A DNA stretch of 64,000 nt from Gymnothorax reevesii. Its lineage: Eukaryota > Chordata > Actinopteri > Anguilliformes > Muraenidae. Below, in pieces: positions 46,738-57,444 of this stretch. Location of the stretch: the NCBI GenBank assembly GCA_029721435.1, contig CM056592.1, forward strand, positions 37,397,611 through 37,461,610, written 5' to 3'. The notes under the pieces were generated by a model. The model ran no database searches. It was not told the DNA's origin and saw nothing but the letters and a program-made list of their open reading frames with translations. Made by a program: the position numbers and the translations under genes. How positions within the stretch are numbered: position 1 is the first letter of the stretch; every line of letters starts with the position of its first letter.

Positions 46738-48593
46738 TTTTATAAGCAATAAAATGCACTTTTTATGCTGTCTTTTGAGAACTCATTGTTCCCAAATCTC
46801 TGCAACAAAAAAACATGGACAAACTCGCTGAGCATACATGCAGAATGTTTTAAACTGCAGCATATTTTTGCCCTGAATCATAATGCTGTCTTCTGCAGAG
46901 TAATTGCAAAGAAACTATGGGAGAGAATAGAAATGAGCCGGAAACTGGTTGAAACTGAACAAAAATTACTTCTGATTTTATTATTGCAATGAATAGATAA
47001 TGTGACTGGACATAGAGCAGAGAGAGATTTGTTTTTGAGATATCAGGTTTCAAACCGCTGTGAGGGACTGTGCCCATTTCTCACGTGGAGGACAGCTAGA
47101 CGTGAAAATTGGCCCATCGACCGCTGGAGAGAGCGAGGGATAGGCACCTGGGCTGGAGGCGTCAAGTTAGTGCAACAATTCAGATGAGAGCTTCAGGAGG
47201 GAAGCTTATTATAGCGAATCAAAAGGCTGCCACAACAGTAACTCAGAATAATGAAAGTAATCCTTGAGATTGCATGATAGAAGCATAAACCATAACGTAC
47301 TGAACACCTTAACTGCGCGTTCCTCCACACGGTCTGATTACAGAAGATTGCAGTAAATTATTCCCTCATCAGTATCAACACTCACTGTCTTATTGGTGTG
47401 TTCCGCACACAGCAAGGCAGGTGCTCATGTCTGAATCGGGATAAGTTCAGAATCTATTGCCCTTTTACCGTTCGTACTGATAAGAGGATGACACTGGGAC
47501 TATTTTACATTCACATCAATGTTTCATGATGAACATGACAAGGCCAGAACCTACAAAAGAACGCAATAAATACGATAATGACAAAATAACAAAGGTAAAA
47601 TATTTTAATCCAGCCAATAGTGATCTAAAAACTACGCTTACAGCTGACAGCTGAGCTGTCCCTGGGAAAAAGATGCATTGTTGGGCTTGATTACTCCATT
47701 GATGTCTTAACAATAATTAGACTAATTAATAACCAGTCAGTCAGTCGCCCACTAGTCGACATGCATCCATCAACCCCCTGAAACAATCAGCTCCCAAAAC
47801 TGACCTTACCACACACAAAGCCCACACCAAATATGAAACGAATTGGTTGATATTTGTGCCCTGTGGAACGCTAATGAGCAAAGCGACCGACGTCGTGAGA
47901 TGATAGCTGATCCTTAGCATCCCCGACTGGTCGTCCGAGGATACAATTACAGTAAAAAAAACCACCGTTAAGTGAAGGGTTTATTACCAAAGTGCTTAAA
48001 TATTAAAGTGAGAGACAATATTTACACAAAACCAAAGTTAGATAGAAAAATGTCCTATATGGAGTTCAGATATTATGACTTGGATTTTTTTTTTTTTTTT
48101 GGCGATTTTTCTGTAAAGTTATACAAAGCCTAATTAACAGAAATGAGACCAAAAAAAAAAAAACTGGAGGTCACCATCTTTCCAACCCTCAAAAAGATCT
48201 AGCCAATGAGAGGACGAAGAACATTTTAACAGTCACGTGACAGAGACATGGACTGGCCATAGCTTAACTACGGTCTATATGGACTTACTGTAACTCATCT
48301 GTACTAAATTCCTACTCACTTTGAGTTTTGTGTGCTTGAGTTGCTCAATGCAAGAGCTTTCTGTGTTTTCTAGGAACAGGAGATTCATTTATGATACATT
48401 TCTTTTCTCTTACTGTTAGTTTCATTCCTACATAGCGTATGCAAGTGAAATGCGGTTTGTATTTTGTATTTATTAAATTGAGCGTATATTTACATTAGCG
48501 CTCGTATTACTGTTACTAGCAGTATGTCACTCCTTTTATAGTTAGCTTAGCTGATGCCATTGTTAGATTACTACACATGTAGGGTCTCCTCTT
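46738..48593. other. Non-coding, no gene recognised
   Basis: Unique sequence with T and A runs at about 48086-48100 and 48152-48164. A 74-codon minus ORF at 47741-47965 ends near a GTAAGG donor-like site but lacks a good acceptor, so it was not called. Confidence 0.4.
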
Positions 48594-48959
48594 TTAAGTG
48601 CCTTATTGTACCTCTGCAAACTATACAGTATTTCAGCGGAAAGTAGGATTCTTGAAGTGTCTAAAATGCAAAGTTTTAAAAACTTTAATTTGGTAATAAT
48701 CCAGTGCGACACATTTTAAAACCAGCGAGTCTTCAAATTGGCATCAATATCGCGGGGCAGACATTTTTACTTGGGGAATCAAATTTTGTCCACTCAAAAG
48801 CCTAAATGAGTTTAATTGATGTCACAAGTACCCTGGCACAGTCTAGTGAACTGGCGTTTGATTGGATTAAATTATGCATTTAAAAATGCGTTTCAGACAC
48901 ATCAAGAATTCTACTTTCTGCCGAAATGTACTTTGCTGAGGTGAGGTCTCCTCCTTTAA
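48594..48959. mobile_element. TTAA-class element, copy C (complete)
   Basis: TTAA at 48594-48597 and 48956-48959 flank inverted ends: the left TATTTCAGCGGAAAGTAGGA and TTCTTGAAGTGTCTAAAATG, and in reverse complement at the right TTTCGGCAGAAAGTAGAATT and CTTGATGTGTCTGAAACGC. The interior holds AATAATCCAGTGCGAC, AGTCTTCAAATTGGCATC, GACATTTTTACTTGGGGAAT and GGCGTTTGATTGGATTA. It is the empty-site reference for the insertion in copy A. It is piggyBac-like by its TTAA target and is non-coding. Confidence 0.85.
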
Positions 48960-50275
48960 CAATACAAGCGTGTTTGTATGGTAGCACAGCAGAGAATTTG
49001 TTGCATTGGTGGATAAGATTCTTTATTAAATGATATATATTATATATATATTATTCTGTATGTTCGGCTGCTAGGTGTCAGCACAATCACTGTTAAGCAG
49101 ACACTTCAGTCTTCAAAGAGAGCTTTTTTTAAGCGCTCGCATTAAAAGAACAATCAGACATTTGATATCGCGGTTAAAGGGAAAATGGCGGATTTTGTGA
49201 GTGTTTTGATCGAGATGTTTAAGCATTTATTAATCAGTCCAGCTTTGTCTTAAAATTACCAAAAACATTTTGTAACGCACAAGAGGCAGTTCTTCCGTTT
49301 CCAGTTCTAGACAGACAAAGGTCGTCAGTCACTTTGGAGCTGAATTACTACTTCTCTTGGATTAGCATCGCTACGTGACAGCTTCAGCTCTACGCCCAGC
49401 ACATGACACTTTACAGAGAGGTTACTGCTTACCCTGCGTGACCGGACTTTACATTTCAACGTGCTTTTTCCAGATTAGCATATTGAGAAATTAAAGGGAA
49501 CTATACAATGAGCGATAGACTTTGGTGTTCACCAAAAATCACGCCAAAAGACACTTTTATGCATTCTGTAAAGATGACAGTTACAGGATGTCACTCCTTT
49601 TTCTGTGTTGATTCACATATAGTATATAATTTACAGTAAAATAAATAAATAGCTTAATTTCAGGCTACACACAACTAAATGCACAGAACAATCCTTTGCA
49701 GGTCATTACTTTTAAATTGGCACAGCATTTAAGGACATTAGAAAAGCATGCAAATAAGCACATATCTGCAGGTCAATAATAAAAGAAAAATGTGAAGTTT
49801 ATTTGCAACATGTGCAATTTTTCTTAGATAAATTGTTGAAAAATGCTTAAAGACTCAATGACTTCATTTGGCTCAATATCAAACTGGATCCCTCAGTCTC
49901 AGCAATTACCTTCCCTTGTTAAAGGGATTGAGCTAAGTAGCCCTTAAAAACAGCAGGCTCTTCAGAGAACAGATCTAATGAGGTGTAAACAATTTGACTC
50001 TCAGCTGGCACATTCAACGTTTCAATCCGCAGCGTAAACCTGGGGTTGCGAGGTGTATATTTTCCTTTTATTTTCAGTTGAACATTAGCTGTCATACGAC
50101 AAACAACGCAGAATCATTCAAACATTATGCTGTCGAGATAAACTCTCCAGGACTATTACAATGAAAAAATGTGTCAGGCTGGGGCACAGGCCTTTCCAGT
50201 GGGACAGAAACAGGCATGACATTGTTAGAATGTAGAGCATCTTTATGCCAGAGAGAATATAAATGAGCAATATCC
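48960..50275. other. Non-coding, no gene recognised
   Basis: AT-rich unique sequence with an ATATATTATATATATATTAT patch near 49033-49052. Confidence 0.4.
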
Positions 50276-50640
50276 TTGCAGACAAAAAAAAAAAAAATAT
50301 GCAGAGCAGTATTAAAATGGAGGGAATTTAATGCATCATTTAAAAATCGTCTTCTGTGGCAGGGCAGTTTGATTGTTAAAACTGATAGCTATTCCCATTT
50401 AAACCCAAATACTGGAACTAAGACAAGCCCCCTGCAGAACTTGAGGATCATGACTCAAGGCGTTGTCAATAAAAACACGCTTTGCTACACCCTGACGCTT
50501 CGACAAACTCCGCCGAATGAAGGCAGTCAATAAAATTGAAATTCCCCGTAATTGCCGCAGTACATTAAACCGCGAGTGCGTCTGTAGATATTTTCAACAA
50601 AACAAGCTCTCAGGAATGACACGGCCTGTCGCGCCGAGCC
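50276..50640. other. Candidate conserved non-coding element
   Basis: After an A run (50284-50296) the sequence is complex and repeat-free, with GGAATTTAATGCATCATTTA, GGCAGTTTGATTGTTAAAAC, GTCAATAAAATTGAAATTCC and CCCCGTAATTGCCGC. The open frame across it has no recognisable protein and lacks splice sites. Confidence 0.3.
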
Positions 50641-52249
50641 GTTTTTTTCATCGCCACTCGACGGCGCGTTCCCTTTAGCTCACTGGAGTGTTGTGTCTTT
50701 CGCCTGCTGCGCCCTTTGGCTCAGAAACTCGCACGGAAACACAAAGCGACTGCAAAGGAATAATAAAAAAACTCAACAGTTGAAACAAAGCCCTCATACT
50801 AAATACATTATAACTTACGGAACTGAGGACTTAAAGCTGCGAGTTGTGAGAAAGGAACCCGAGCCCTCATTAAAATCCTCCTGCACCCTCCTAAGAGGAA
50901 ACGAAGCCTGGGGTGCGGAGAGTCCTCTCTCACGATAAGCCCCATTCTCCTCGTCTCCAATCAGTCACATCCTGACAGCAGGCCAGAGGCTCAGTAGACG
51001 CCGATCCATCAGCCCTCGTGACCCACATGCTCCACTCGCGCGCTTTTCTAGAGCACTTCACGAGATTCCCTTTCCTTCTCCTTTCACGACATCTGTAACC
51101 TAACCGCCCTCGTTAAAACTACTTACCAGCGTCTCGGTGCAAAGAGGAAGTTCATCACCGGCTCCCTCTTCGACAAAAAAGCTCATTTCAGTCAGGAAAA
51201 CTCACGTTTCAATAAAATAGAACAATTTATTCGTGGGTATAAGCATTACATTGTATTTTGGCGGCGGTTCTGCTCTGGAGGAATGACCTACCTAGCCACA
51301 GCAAACATACAACCATAGTCATGAACACATGACATCGAAATCCCCCCCGATGTGGGCAGAACCAAACAGGTGGAGGCTGGGGTGGAGGCCGCAAGCAAAA
51401 ATCCAAACAGCGTGTTGCACAGCATGAAAAGTCACAGCAAACAGCAGCGGAAGAAAGTGAGCTTGACGTCTTTCAAATTGACCGCTGTATGACCTCGTAA
51501 TGTGTATCCTCCAATTGTGTGCCTCCTGATGCTAACATGCTGGTAGCTTACCAGGCTGCTGTCAGCTGATGTAGCTCTACTCGAGTTTCCTGCCTGAACT
51601 AGTTACACTCATTTATGAAAGATGTGCACAGTCTTGCATTTGTAATGACAATCTTTTAAATATTTATGGAACGCATGATGGCTGACTATTCATTCTGTCC
51701 TGATTTTTGGTTTTCGTACATATTACATGTCCATGACAACTTAGTATGTCACTGGGATTCACACTAAGCACACAAGATGAATGTTATCTATTTGATTATG
51801 TACATTGCAAACCTCTACTGCTTATTATGAAACAAAAAAGCAGGCTGCCAACAGTGAGCTTGTCATAGAAAGGCATCTTTGGTCATGTTTGAATGCATTT
51901 CGCTGAAAGATATATATTATTCCTGGGCATTTCAAGTGTATTTACTCACATAAAGGGAACTCTTGACCTGTGTGGAGTGAATAACTCTATCTGACTGACC
52001 CCAAGAGCAGACCGAATCTACATGCAGGCAATGTTCGCAACTTCAAAATTCTGAACGCGTTTTCCAAATGAACTGTTGGCATGCATCTTCTCATAACTCT
52101 TAGAAGCAACTACACATACAACATGCGTACGTGAGCACGCGCTGTCATTTATTCTCTGAGGTGAAATAGGAACTCAGAAAGGAGCGAGTGCACAATGGTG
52201 TTCTGAGTTGTTGGTCAAATATCAATATGCGCTGAAAATACACACTTCG
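50641..52249. other. Non-coding, no gene recognised
   Basis: Unique sequence. The 50640-51180 part is GC-richer. No exon was supported. Confidence 0.35.
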
Positions 52250-52945
52250 CTGAGCCAAAACATGCCTGACATGCAGTTAGTTCTCTGTTGCTGCCAGAAC
52301 AGCTGCACATGAATGCCTGGGCCTAGTGTTTTCCAGCAGGATGTTACCTTGTGCATCACAAACCATTCACCAGCTTGTCTTTTTCCCACAGTGCATCCTG
52401 TTGCGATCTCTTCCCCAGTGACTGGTGCATACTTGCCCAGCCAGTGTTCATGTTGCAAAGGAAAACCGGATTAATTGGACAAGGAAAATTTCTTCTGTTG
52501 AGCCAAAGTCCAGTTCTGACACCGGTGTAGCCATTGTAGGCGCGATTCATGGTTGTCAGGGGTTATAACTGCACTCTGACTAGGCTTCAAAGTCGCTTAA
52601 GCAGAAGGGTGCGATGTGTGTGTCGAGACAAGTTAAGTCCTCAGTCATCATTAAAATTTTCTGTGCCACAGTTGCCCATTAGTGGGATCAGATCAGACAG
52701 GATAACCTACGTTGCCCCTACACGGCTAAGAGCCTTCGGAGATTCTTCGACCGAGTCATATGACAGTTACGGCTGGCCCACGTAACTCAGGTCCAAAAAC
52801 ACTGACCATGTGAATTGACTGTTTGCCTGTCTCCTAATGTCAGTTGGTGGACCTTGACATGTGCCACTGTCAGAAGATAATCATCATTTTTTCTGCAAGG
52901 AGTCACAATATTTTGGATCACTGGTGTGCACAGACAGAGAGCAAA
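52250..52945 (-). pseudogene. Fossil Tc1-like (IS630/mariner) transposon
   Basis: Read on the minus strand, the end TGATCCAAAATATTGTGACT (plus 52899-52918) resembles the ...GAAATATTATGACCACTG terminal region of a common fish Tc1-like element. Further in, GGCTACACCGGTGTCAGAAC and TGGACTTTGGC, then CTGGGGAAGAGATCGCAACA, GGATGCACTGTGGGAAAAAG and AGACAAGCTGG, then KTLGPGIHV in translation (near 52316) follow the transposase's catalytic-domain order. Many indels and stops are present. The 3' part with the second and third catalytic residues (SPDLNPIE block) is missing or unrecognisable. Confidence 0.85.
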
Positions 52946-53229
52946 AGGCAGCATTCGAGAGTTAAGTGACACATCACTTGAAATTTAGCAGCATTTTTTG
53001 ACTTCTTTTTCTCCCACTTCGGAATGCTAAATTGTGTTAATCAGTTGCTCTCGCAGCTGTAACCTCTCCCAGTGATTTGGGGTGTGCAAACAACACCGCG
53101 CTCTTCTACAGAGCAACGTCTCGCCAGCTGCAGCTTTTCAACTAACAGCGGATTACGAATAGCGTCCAGGCGAAGACAGACAGTCGGCAGCTCTGCAGCC
53201 AGTGGGGACGATCAACCAGTATCAGCGGT

Positions 53230-53365
53230 CAACCAGAAGATATCCTCCGCCTGGAAATCCCTGTGACAATCACGTCACCTCACTGCACCACCGCTTAACA
53301 GACTACAGGTCCCATGATGCACTAAGACCAGTGCCTTAACGGGATAAGCCACCGAGGTGCTCCCT
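53230..53365 (-). mobile_element. tRNA-SINE-like fragment
   Basis: On the minus strand GGGAGCACCTCGGTGGCTTA, then TCCCGTTAAGGCACTGG, resembles the A-box head of the SINE at 18250-18749 (CTCACTCGGTTAAGGCACTG). The B box is not recognisable and the 53040-53230 body is not clearly homologous. It is called on the head motif only. Confidence 0.45.
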
Positions 53366-54934
53366 TGTGGCCACTAATGGAATGGAGGACATACAGAGGT
53401 CAGCCTACGGTGGTGGAAGGAACACCAAAACATACATTTTCTTTAGGATTTTTAAGGGCAGCACTATAAGTGTTGTCCAATACAGCACTATAGCAAAGAG
53501 GGTGACCGTTTATGCTAATCTCATAGTTAAGGGAGACATTACCCGCCCTTCCCTCCTTTTCTTATGTTTTATGGATCAAAATACATTAGCAGACCCAAAT
53601 CCGAGTAAACTTGGCCTTTTTTTTGTTTATTTACCCCCGGAAATTGAATGCTTTCTCCGCTAAAGCTTATTTATTTATTAATGTGGGATTCTTATATAAT
53701 GAAAGCAAATTTAAAAAAAGAGGACATTTTATTAATATGACCGGAAACTGAAGCTATTAGCAGGAAATAAATGCAGGCGATTTGGATAATGGAAATGTGG
53801 AACAGACAATCACTGCGATAACCTCACTCCTATCACCCGCGTGCGATTTCCCCTCTTTCGCGGAACTCCTTCGATCATCGCAGCACTCTCGCCTGTTCTC
53901 GAGTGCAGAAAGGGGTTCGCGGCGGCAACGGAACATCCGTCGTAAGTCAACAGCCAGCCTAAGTGAGTTTAGTGATTCAGTGGGAGTGAAGCGGTGCAGC
54001 GGCACTGGAGGACGGAATTGCAATCCCGTTGTGCGCCGTTTTGCGGGTGCGTGAATGGCGTACAGATGGGCTTTCTCCGGAGGGCAATCTGACAGGGATG
54101 TCAGATAATTAAAAGGCTGCAATGTGGAGGATGTTGGTCACCCGATGGAGGCATTGCGGGGATCAGCTCCCAGCGCAACGACTCACCGAGATCCGGAGAG
54201 AAGTCGCCGGAAACTGTTATTTTAATGTGCTGATTTATAAAATCACAGACCCAAAAATAAAGACCGGATTCCTTCATACACAGCTGTTTAGCGGAAAACA
54301 GGAAAGGACACGTACTGCTGACTCAGCGTGATTGCTGGAAGGGAATTCATTCAAGTTTGACACTGAAAATCGACAGCGAAATACTCACCATGCCCGAATT
54401 TGACGCTGCAAGTTTTTATTTGAATCATTTTTGAAAAGGCTTTCTATTCAACATGGAGGTCTGATTGTTTCAACTGGCAGAATACTGCTCAGTAATCAGT
54501 TTTATTAGTGTCGCCCCATCTATGGATAACATTAGACCTGATTAAAAAAGATAAACTGAGAAGAAAATGTTGAACTCGTTTTCCACTGGTCAACATATAA
54601 GAAATACCATGTGATTTAAATGCGAACGCAAAGATAAGATACATATCAGTTCAGATGAAAATTATTATTTAACTTATTTAACTTCAAACTTTGATAAGCA
54701 AATAAGAAATGTAGATCTCTAACAAAGCACAGCGAATGGTTAATGGATTATCAGCCCCTACAACGAACTGGGGCTGTGGGGACAAGATTTTTTTTTTAAC
54801 TAGCTACTTTACCAAGATGAATGTGATTTTGTCTGTTTATGTTACGAGGCATGACCTTGGTTAGATTTGAAAATGGGACTCCATGGTGGTGGAGAATATT
54901 GAGGGAAATGCCTTCTTGTTTTTGTTGTCAAAGT
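53366..54934. other. Non-coding, no gene recognised
   Basis: The 53800-54060 stretch is CpG-rich for this window and open on both strands, but neither frame resembles a known protein and no promoter motif was evident. Confidence 0.35.
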
Positions 54935-55320
54935 GAAGGTAGTTTATGAACTTTTTTTTTTTTTTCCTATTTATTGCTCCACCCCATCTGAAGGGGGAGG
55001 GCAAGGGGTATTGTTTTGGGTTTGGTTTCTTTGTGTGTTTGTTTGTTTGTTAACACTACAGCAGCAAAACTTATGGCCAGATTCACCTGAAATTCGGTAT
55101 AGGGATTGCCACTGACCAAGAATAGATGCCTATTGAATTTCGTACAAGTAGGTGAGAGCATGTGTGAGGGGCGGAGTTTGTTGTTCCTGGGACCACTTGT
55201 TTCATTTGTAATCAGTAGGAGGAAAATCACAAAAGCCCATCAGGAAGTGGTTAACAAAGGGATCCCATGTGATTTGACAATTCCTGTAGGTCACACAAGT
55301 TGATCATTTTAAATAGATCA
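54935..55320 (+). repeat. Dispersed repeat with (TTTG)n tract
   Basis: GAAGGGGGAGGGCAAGGGG, ATTGTTTTGGGTTTGG, TGTTTGTTTGTTTGTTAAC, then AGCAAAACTTATGGCCAG, ATTCACCTGAAATTCGG. The layout (G-rich start, tetranucleotide tract, then a GAAATT-GG block) parallels the elements at 21810, 13850 and 41575. No coding capacity. Confidence 0.55.
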
Positions 55321-55718
55321 TCTCTTTTGCCAAATTAAGGCCGAATCACAATGGTATTTTTGAAGTGCACACATTTCTCTTTCTTTTGAAACCTTAAAAC
55401 AGCTCTGCTTGAGAAATGCTGGCAGGAACACTGTCACAAATCGGCATTAAATCACAGCTCGGAAATGCTGAAGTCACAACTGCTGAGAAATCAGCGCTAC
55501 TGCCGCTGTAATCCGCTTAAGCTGCTGTCGGGTCGCTAAAAACAGGGAGAAGATCATTAGAATTCTAACATGGATGCCCAGTATCACCTTAGTATATGTC
55601 AAAATGGCTGGAGTAGAGTGAGGCGTGTATGACTGAGCCCACAGTTCTGTTTGGTTTGCTGCTTCTCTGCAGAATCACATGCGAGTGACATCAGTGAAGA
55701 GAAGTTCAATGTAACTAA
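55321..55718. other. Non-coding, no gene recognised
   Basis: Complex unique sequence (for example CTGCCGCTGTAATCCGC) without exon or repeat signature. Confidence 0.35.
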
Positions 55719-55882
55719 AACTAGAGTGTTCAGGTGAACAGTGTCGCCTGCGAAGCTTATGTGAAAGTGTGACTACCAACTGAAAGTGTGACTACCGGAT
55801 AGACGGACGGACGGACGGACAGACAGACGCCGGACAAAGTGATCCCTATGTGCCGCAATGCTTCGCAGGCGACACAAAAATC
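55719..55882. mobile_element. MITE with GTGTCGCCTGCGAAGC ends, copy 2
   Basis: Near-identical to copy 1 (16569-16712) from AACTAGAGTGTT to CACAAAAATCA. The inverted pair is at 55741-55756 and 55860-55875. The main difference is expansion of the internal tract to GACGGACGGACGGACGGAC at about 55802-55820. Confidence 0.92.
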
Positions 55883-55888
55883 ACACCG

Positions 55889-55890
<2 letters not shown>

Positions 55891-55920
<30 letters not shown>
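55891..55920. repeat. (TA)n microsatellite
   Basis: About 15 uninterrupted TA units, beginning 9 bp from the right edge of the adjacent MITE. Confidence 0.95.
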
Positions 55921-55922
<2 letters not shown>

Positions 55923-56155
55923 TTCCAGTGTAGTTCTGAAAGAACCTTGTGACATCAGATGAGTGAGGCGTGTTACTCTCAGTGCATTGCAGTTTATATC
56001 TAGAGATTGTTGACAGCAGGATAGTGATGATCACCTGTGATATATGATTTTTTTTTCTGTGTCCCCTGTAGCTTGACTATCACCCCGTTTAATAACCTCT
56101 TAAGGCTCGAGCCTCTGGCTTGAAAATGACACGCCCAAAATGAAAGGAGTATATC

Positions 56156-57281
56156 TGTTATGATTCTGCCTTGTTCTGTTCATGTTTTGCCATGTCTTGA
56201 TCCATGCCATGTTTTGTTCCAGTTTATTCCTGCATATTCTCCCATAGTCCATTCCCTCAGTTACATTCCAGTCCATGTTTTGTCTCATACCATGCATTGC
56301 ACTTGTCTCCCCCTGTCTGGTCTTTTGTCATGTGATCACTCACTGCCCCGGTATTGTGTGCCACACTTTTGGGTGATTTCATGGTTTTTGGGATTTCAAC
56401 CATTCCTTCCCATCTCTTTTACTTCCTTCACCTTGCTTTTTTATTTTACTAACAATACTAACAGTTTGTTTTAGCTAAACTTACTAACCAAGACTAACAT
56501 TGTTTATAGTACTAACTTACTAACAAGCACTAGGGATTGTATAGCTGCACATTACTAATTGACTAACGAGCTCTCAGCACTCGCTCTGCTCTAGTCTCCG
56601 CCCCTTGCCTTCACTCAATTTACTTTGCTGGGCTTCAGGCAGATTTCCTGCACCTGTCTAATCACTGTTCTGCCTCTCACTCTGTGCTCGGTAGAACTCC
56701 CTAACCGGAGCTGTATGTTTGTCAGTAGGCTGTCTCTGTGATCCCTGTCCGCGTTTTGGCTTTTGCCAATTTCTTGTGATCAGGAACCTCCTCATGTTCA
56801 TTCCTTTGTAATTAGTCTGATCCATATCACCTGCCTCCCCGTTGTAGCATGTGACGTCCCCTACGAGTGTTTAAGCAGTCATTTCACTCACAGCTCCTGT
56901 CAGAACGTTGATCAATATTTCTTTGTATTGTTTTTCTTCTACTGGTTTGTCCGACCCTGATCCTTGCCATTGCCCTTTTTGTACTGTTTTGTCTTTTTGG
57001 ATTTTGACCCTTTTTGTATGACAACAATTTCTGTGTTTGGATGCCCTGTGTATGACCCTTGGCTTTGTTCATCGACTACGACTTTTTGCCTCTCGTTTTT
57101 GTACATTTGCTCATCTGTCTTACTGGTTCTGACCCCTGCCAGTCTAGTTGACACTGTATTTTGTATTTTGTATTGTGGCTTGGCAATTCCTGTGTTTTTT
57201 GGCTTTGACCCGGACCCCATTAAAGGCAAACGTTATTTGGATTACTGTCTCTCACGTGTGGTTCCTGAACTGTACCTCACA
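56156..57281 (+). mobile_element. Solo LTR of a Gypsy-like retrotransposon
   Basis: A 1126-bp unit starts TGTTATGATTCTGCC and ends GTTCCTGAACTGTACCTCACA, with canonical TG...CA termini. The 5-bp flanks are identical: ATATC at 56151-56155 and at 57282-57286. The pyrimidine-rich plus strand with repeated GACCCTT/TTTGAC phrases, an ATTAAA signal near 57219, and GTGTGGTTCCTGA near the end resemble fish Ty3/Gypsy LTRs. No gag/pol lies between LTRs, so it is a recombined solo LTR. Overlapping ORFs inside are artefacts of low purine content. Confidence 0.9.
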
Positions 57282-57349
57282 ATATCTCTGCAACTACTTG
57301 GTCCATTTGAATAATCTTGTTATCATAATAAAGGGATGTCTGTCCTGGT

Positions 57350-57444
57350 ATAAACAGTCGCCACATGATAGGTTTTTCAACAGCACAAGACAAATAAATT
57401 AATATTTTAAAAAATAATAATAATTTCAGGGCATAAAGGGTTAA
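57350..57444. mobile_element. piggyBac-type MITE fragment, copy 3
   Basis: GCCACATGATAGG then TTTTTCAACAGCAC matches the right inverted arm of copies 1 and 2, and it ends GCATAAAGGG plus TTAA at 57441-57444. The left half is absent or has diverged beyond recognition. Confidence 0.75.

Noticed and set aside
47741..47965. Possible minus-strand exon ending before GTAAGG
   Set aside because: No convincing acceptor and no recognisable protein. The phase relation to 43457-43680 could not be established.
56160..57402. Overlapping ORFs of 84-116 codons
   Set aside because: They lie in or across the edge of the solo LTR and reflect its skewed base composition.
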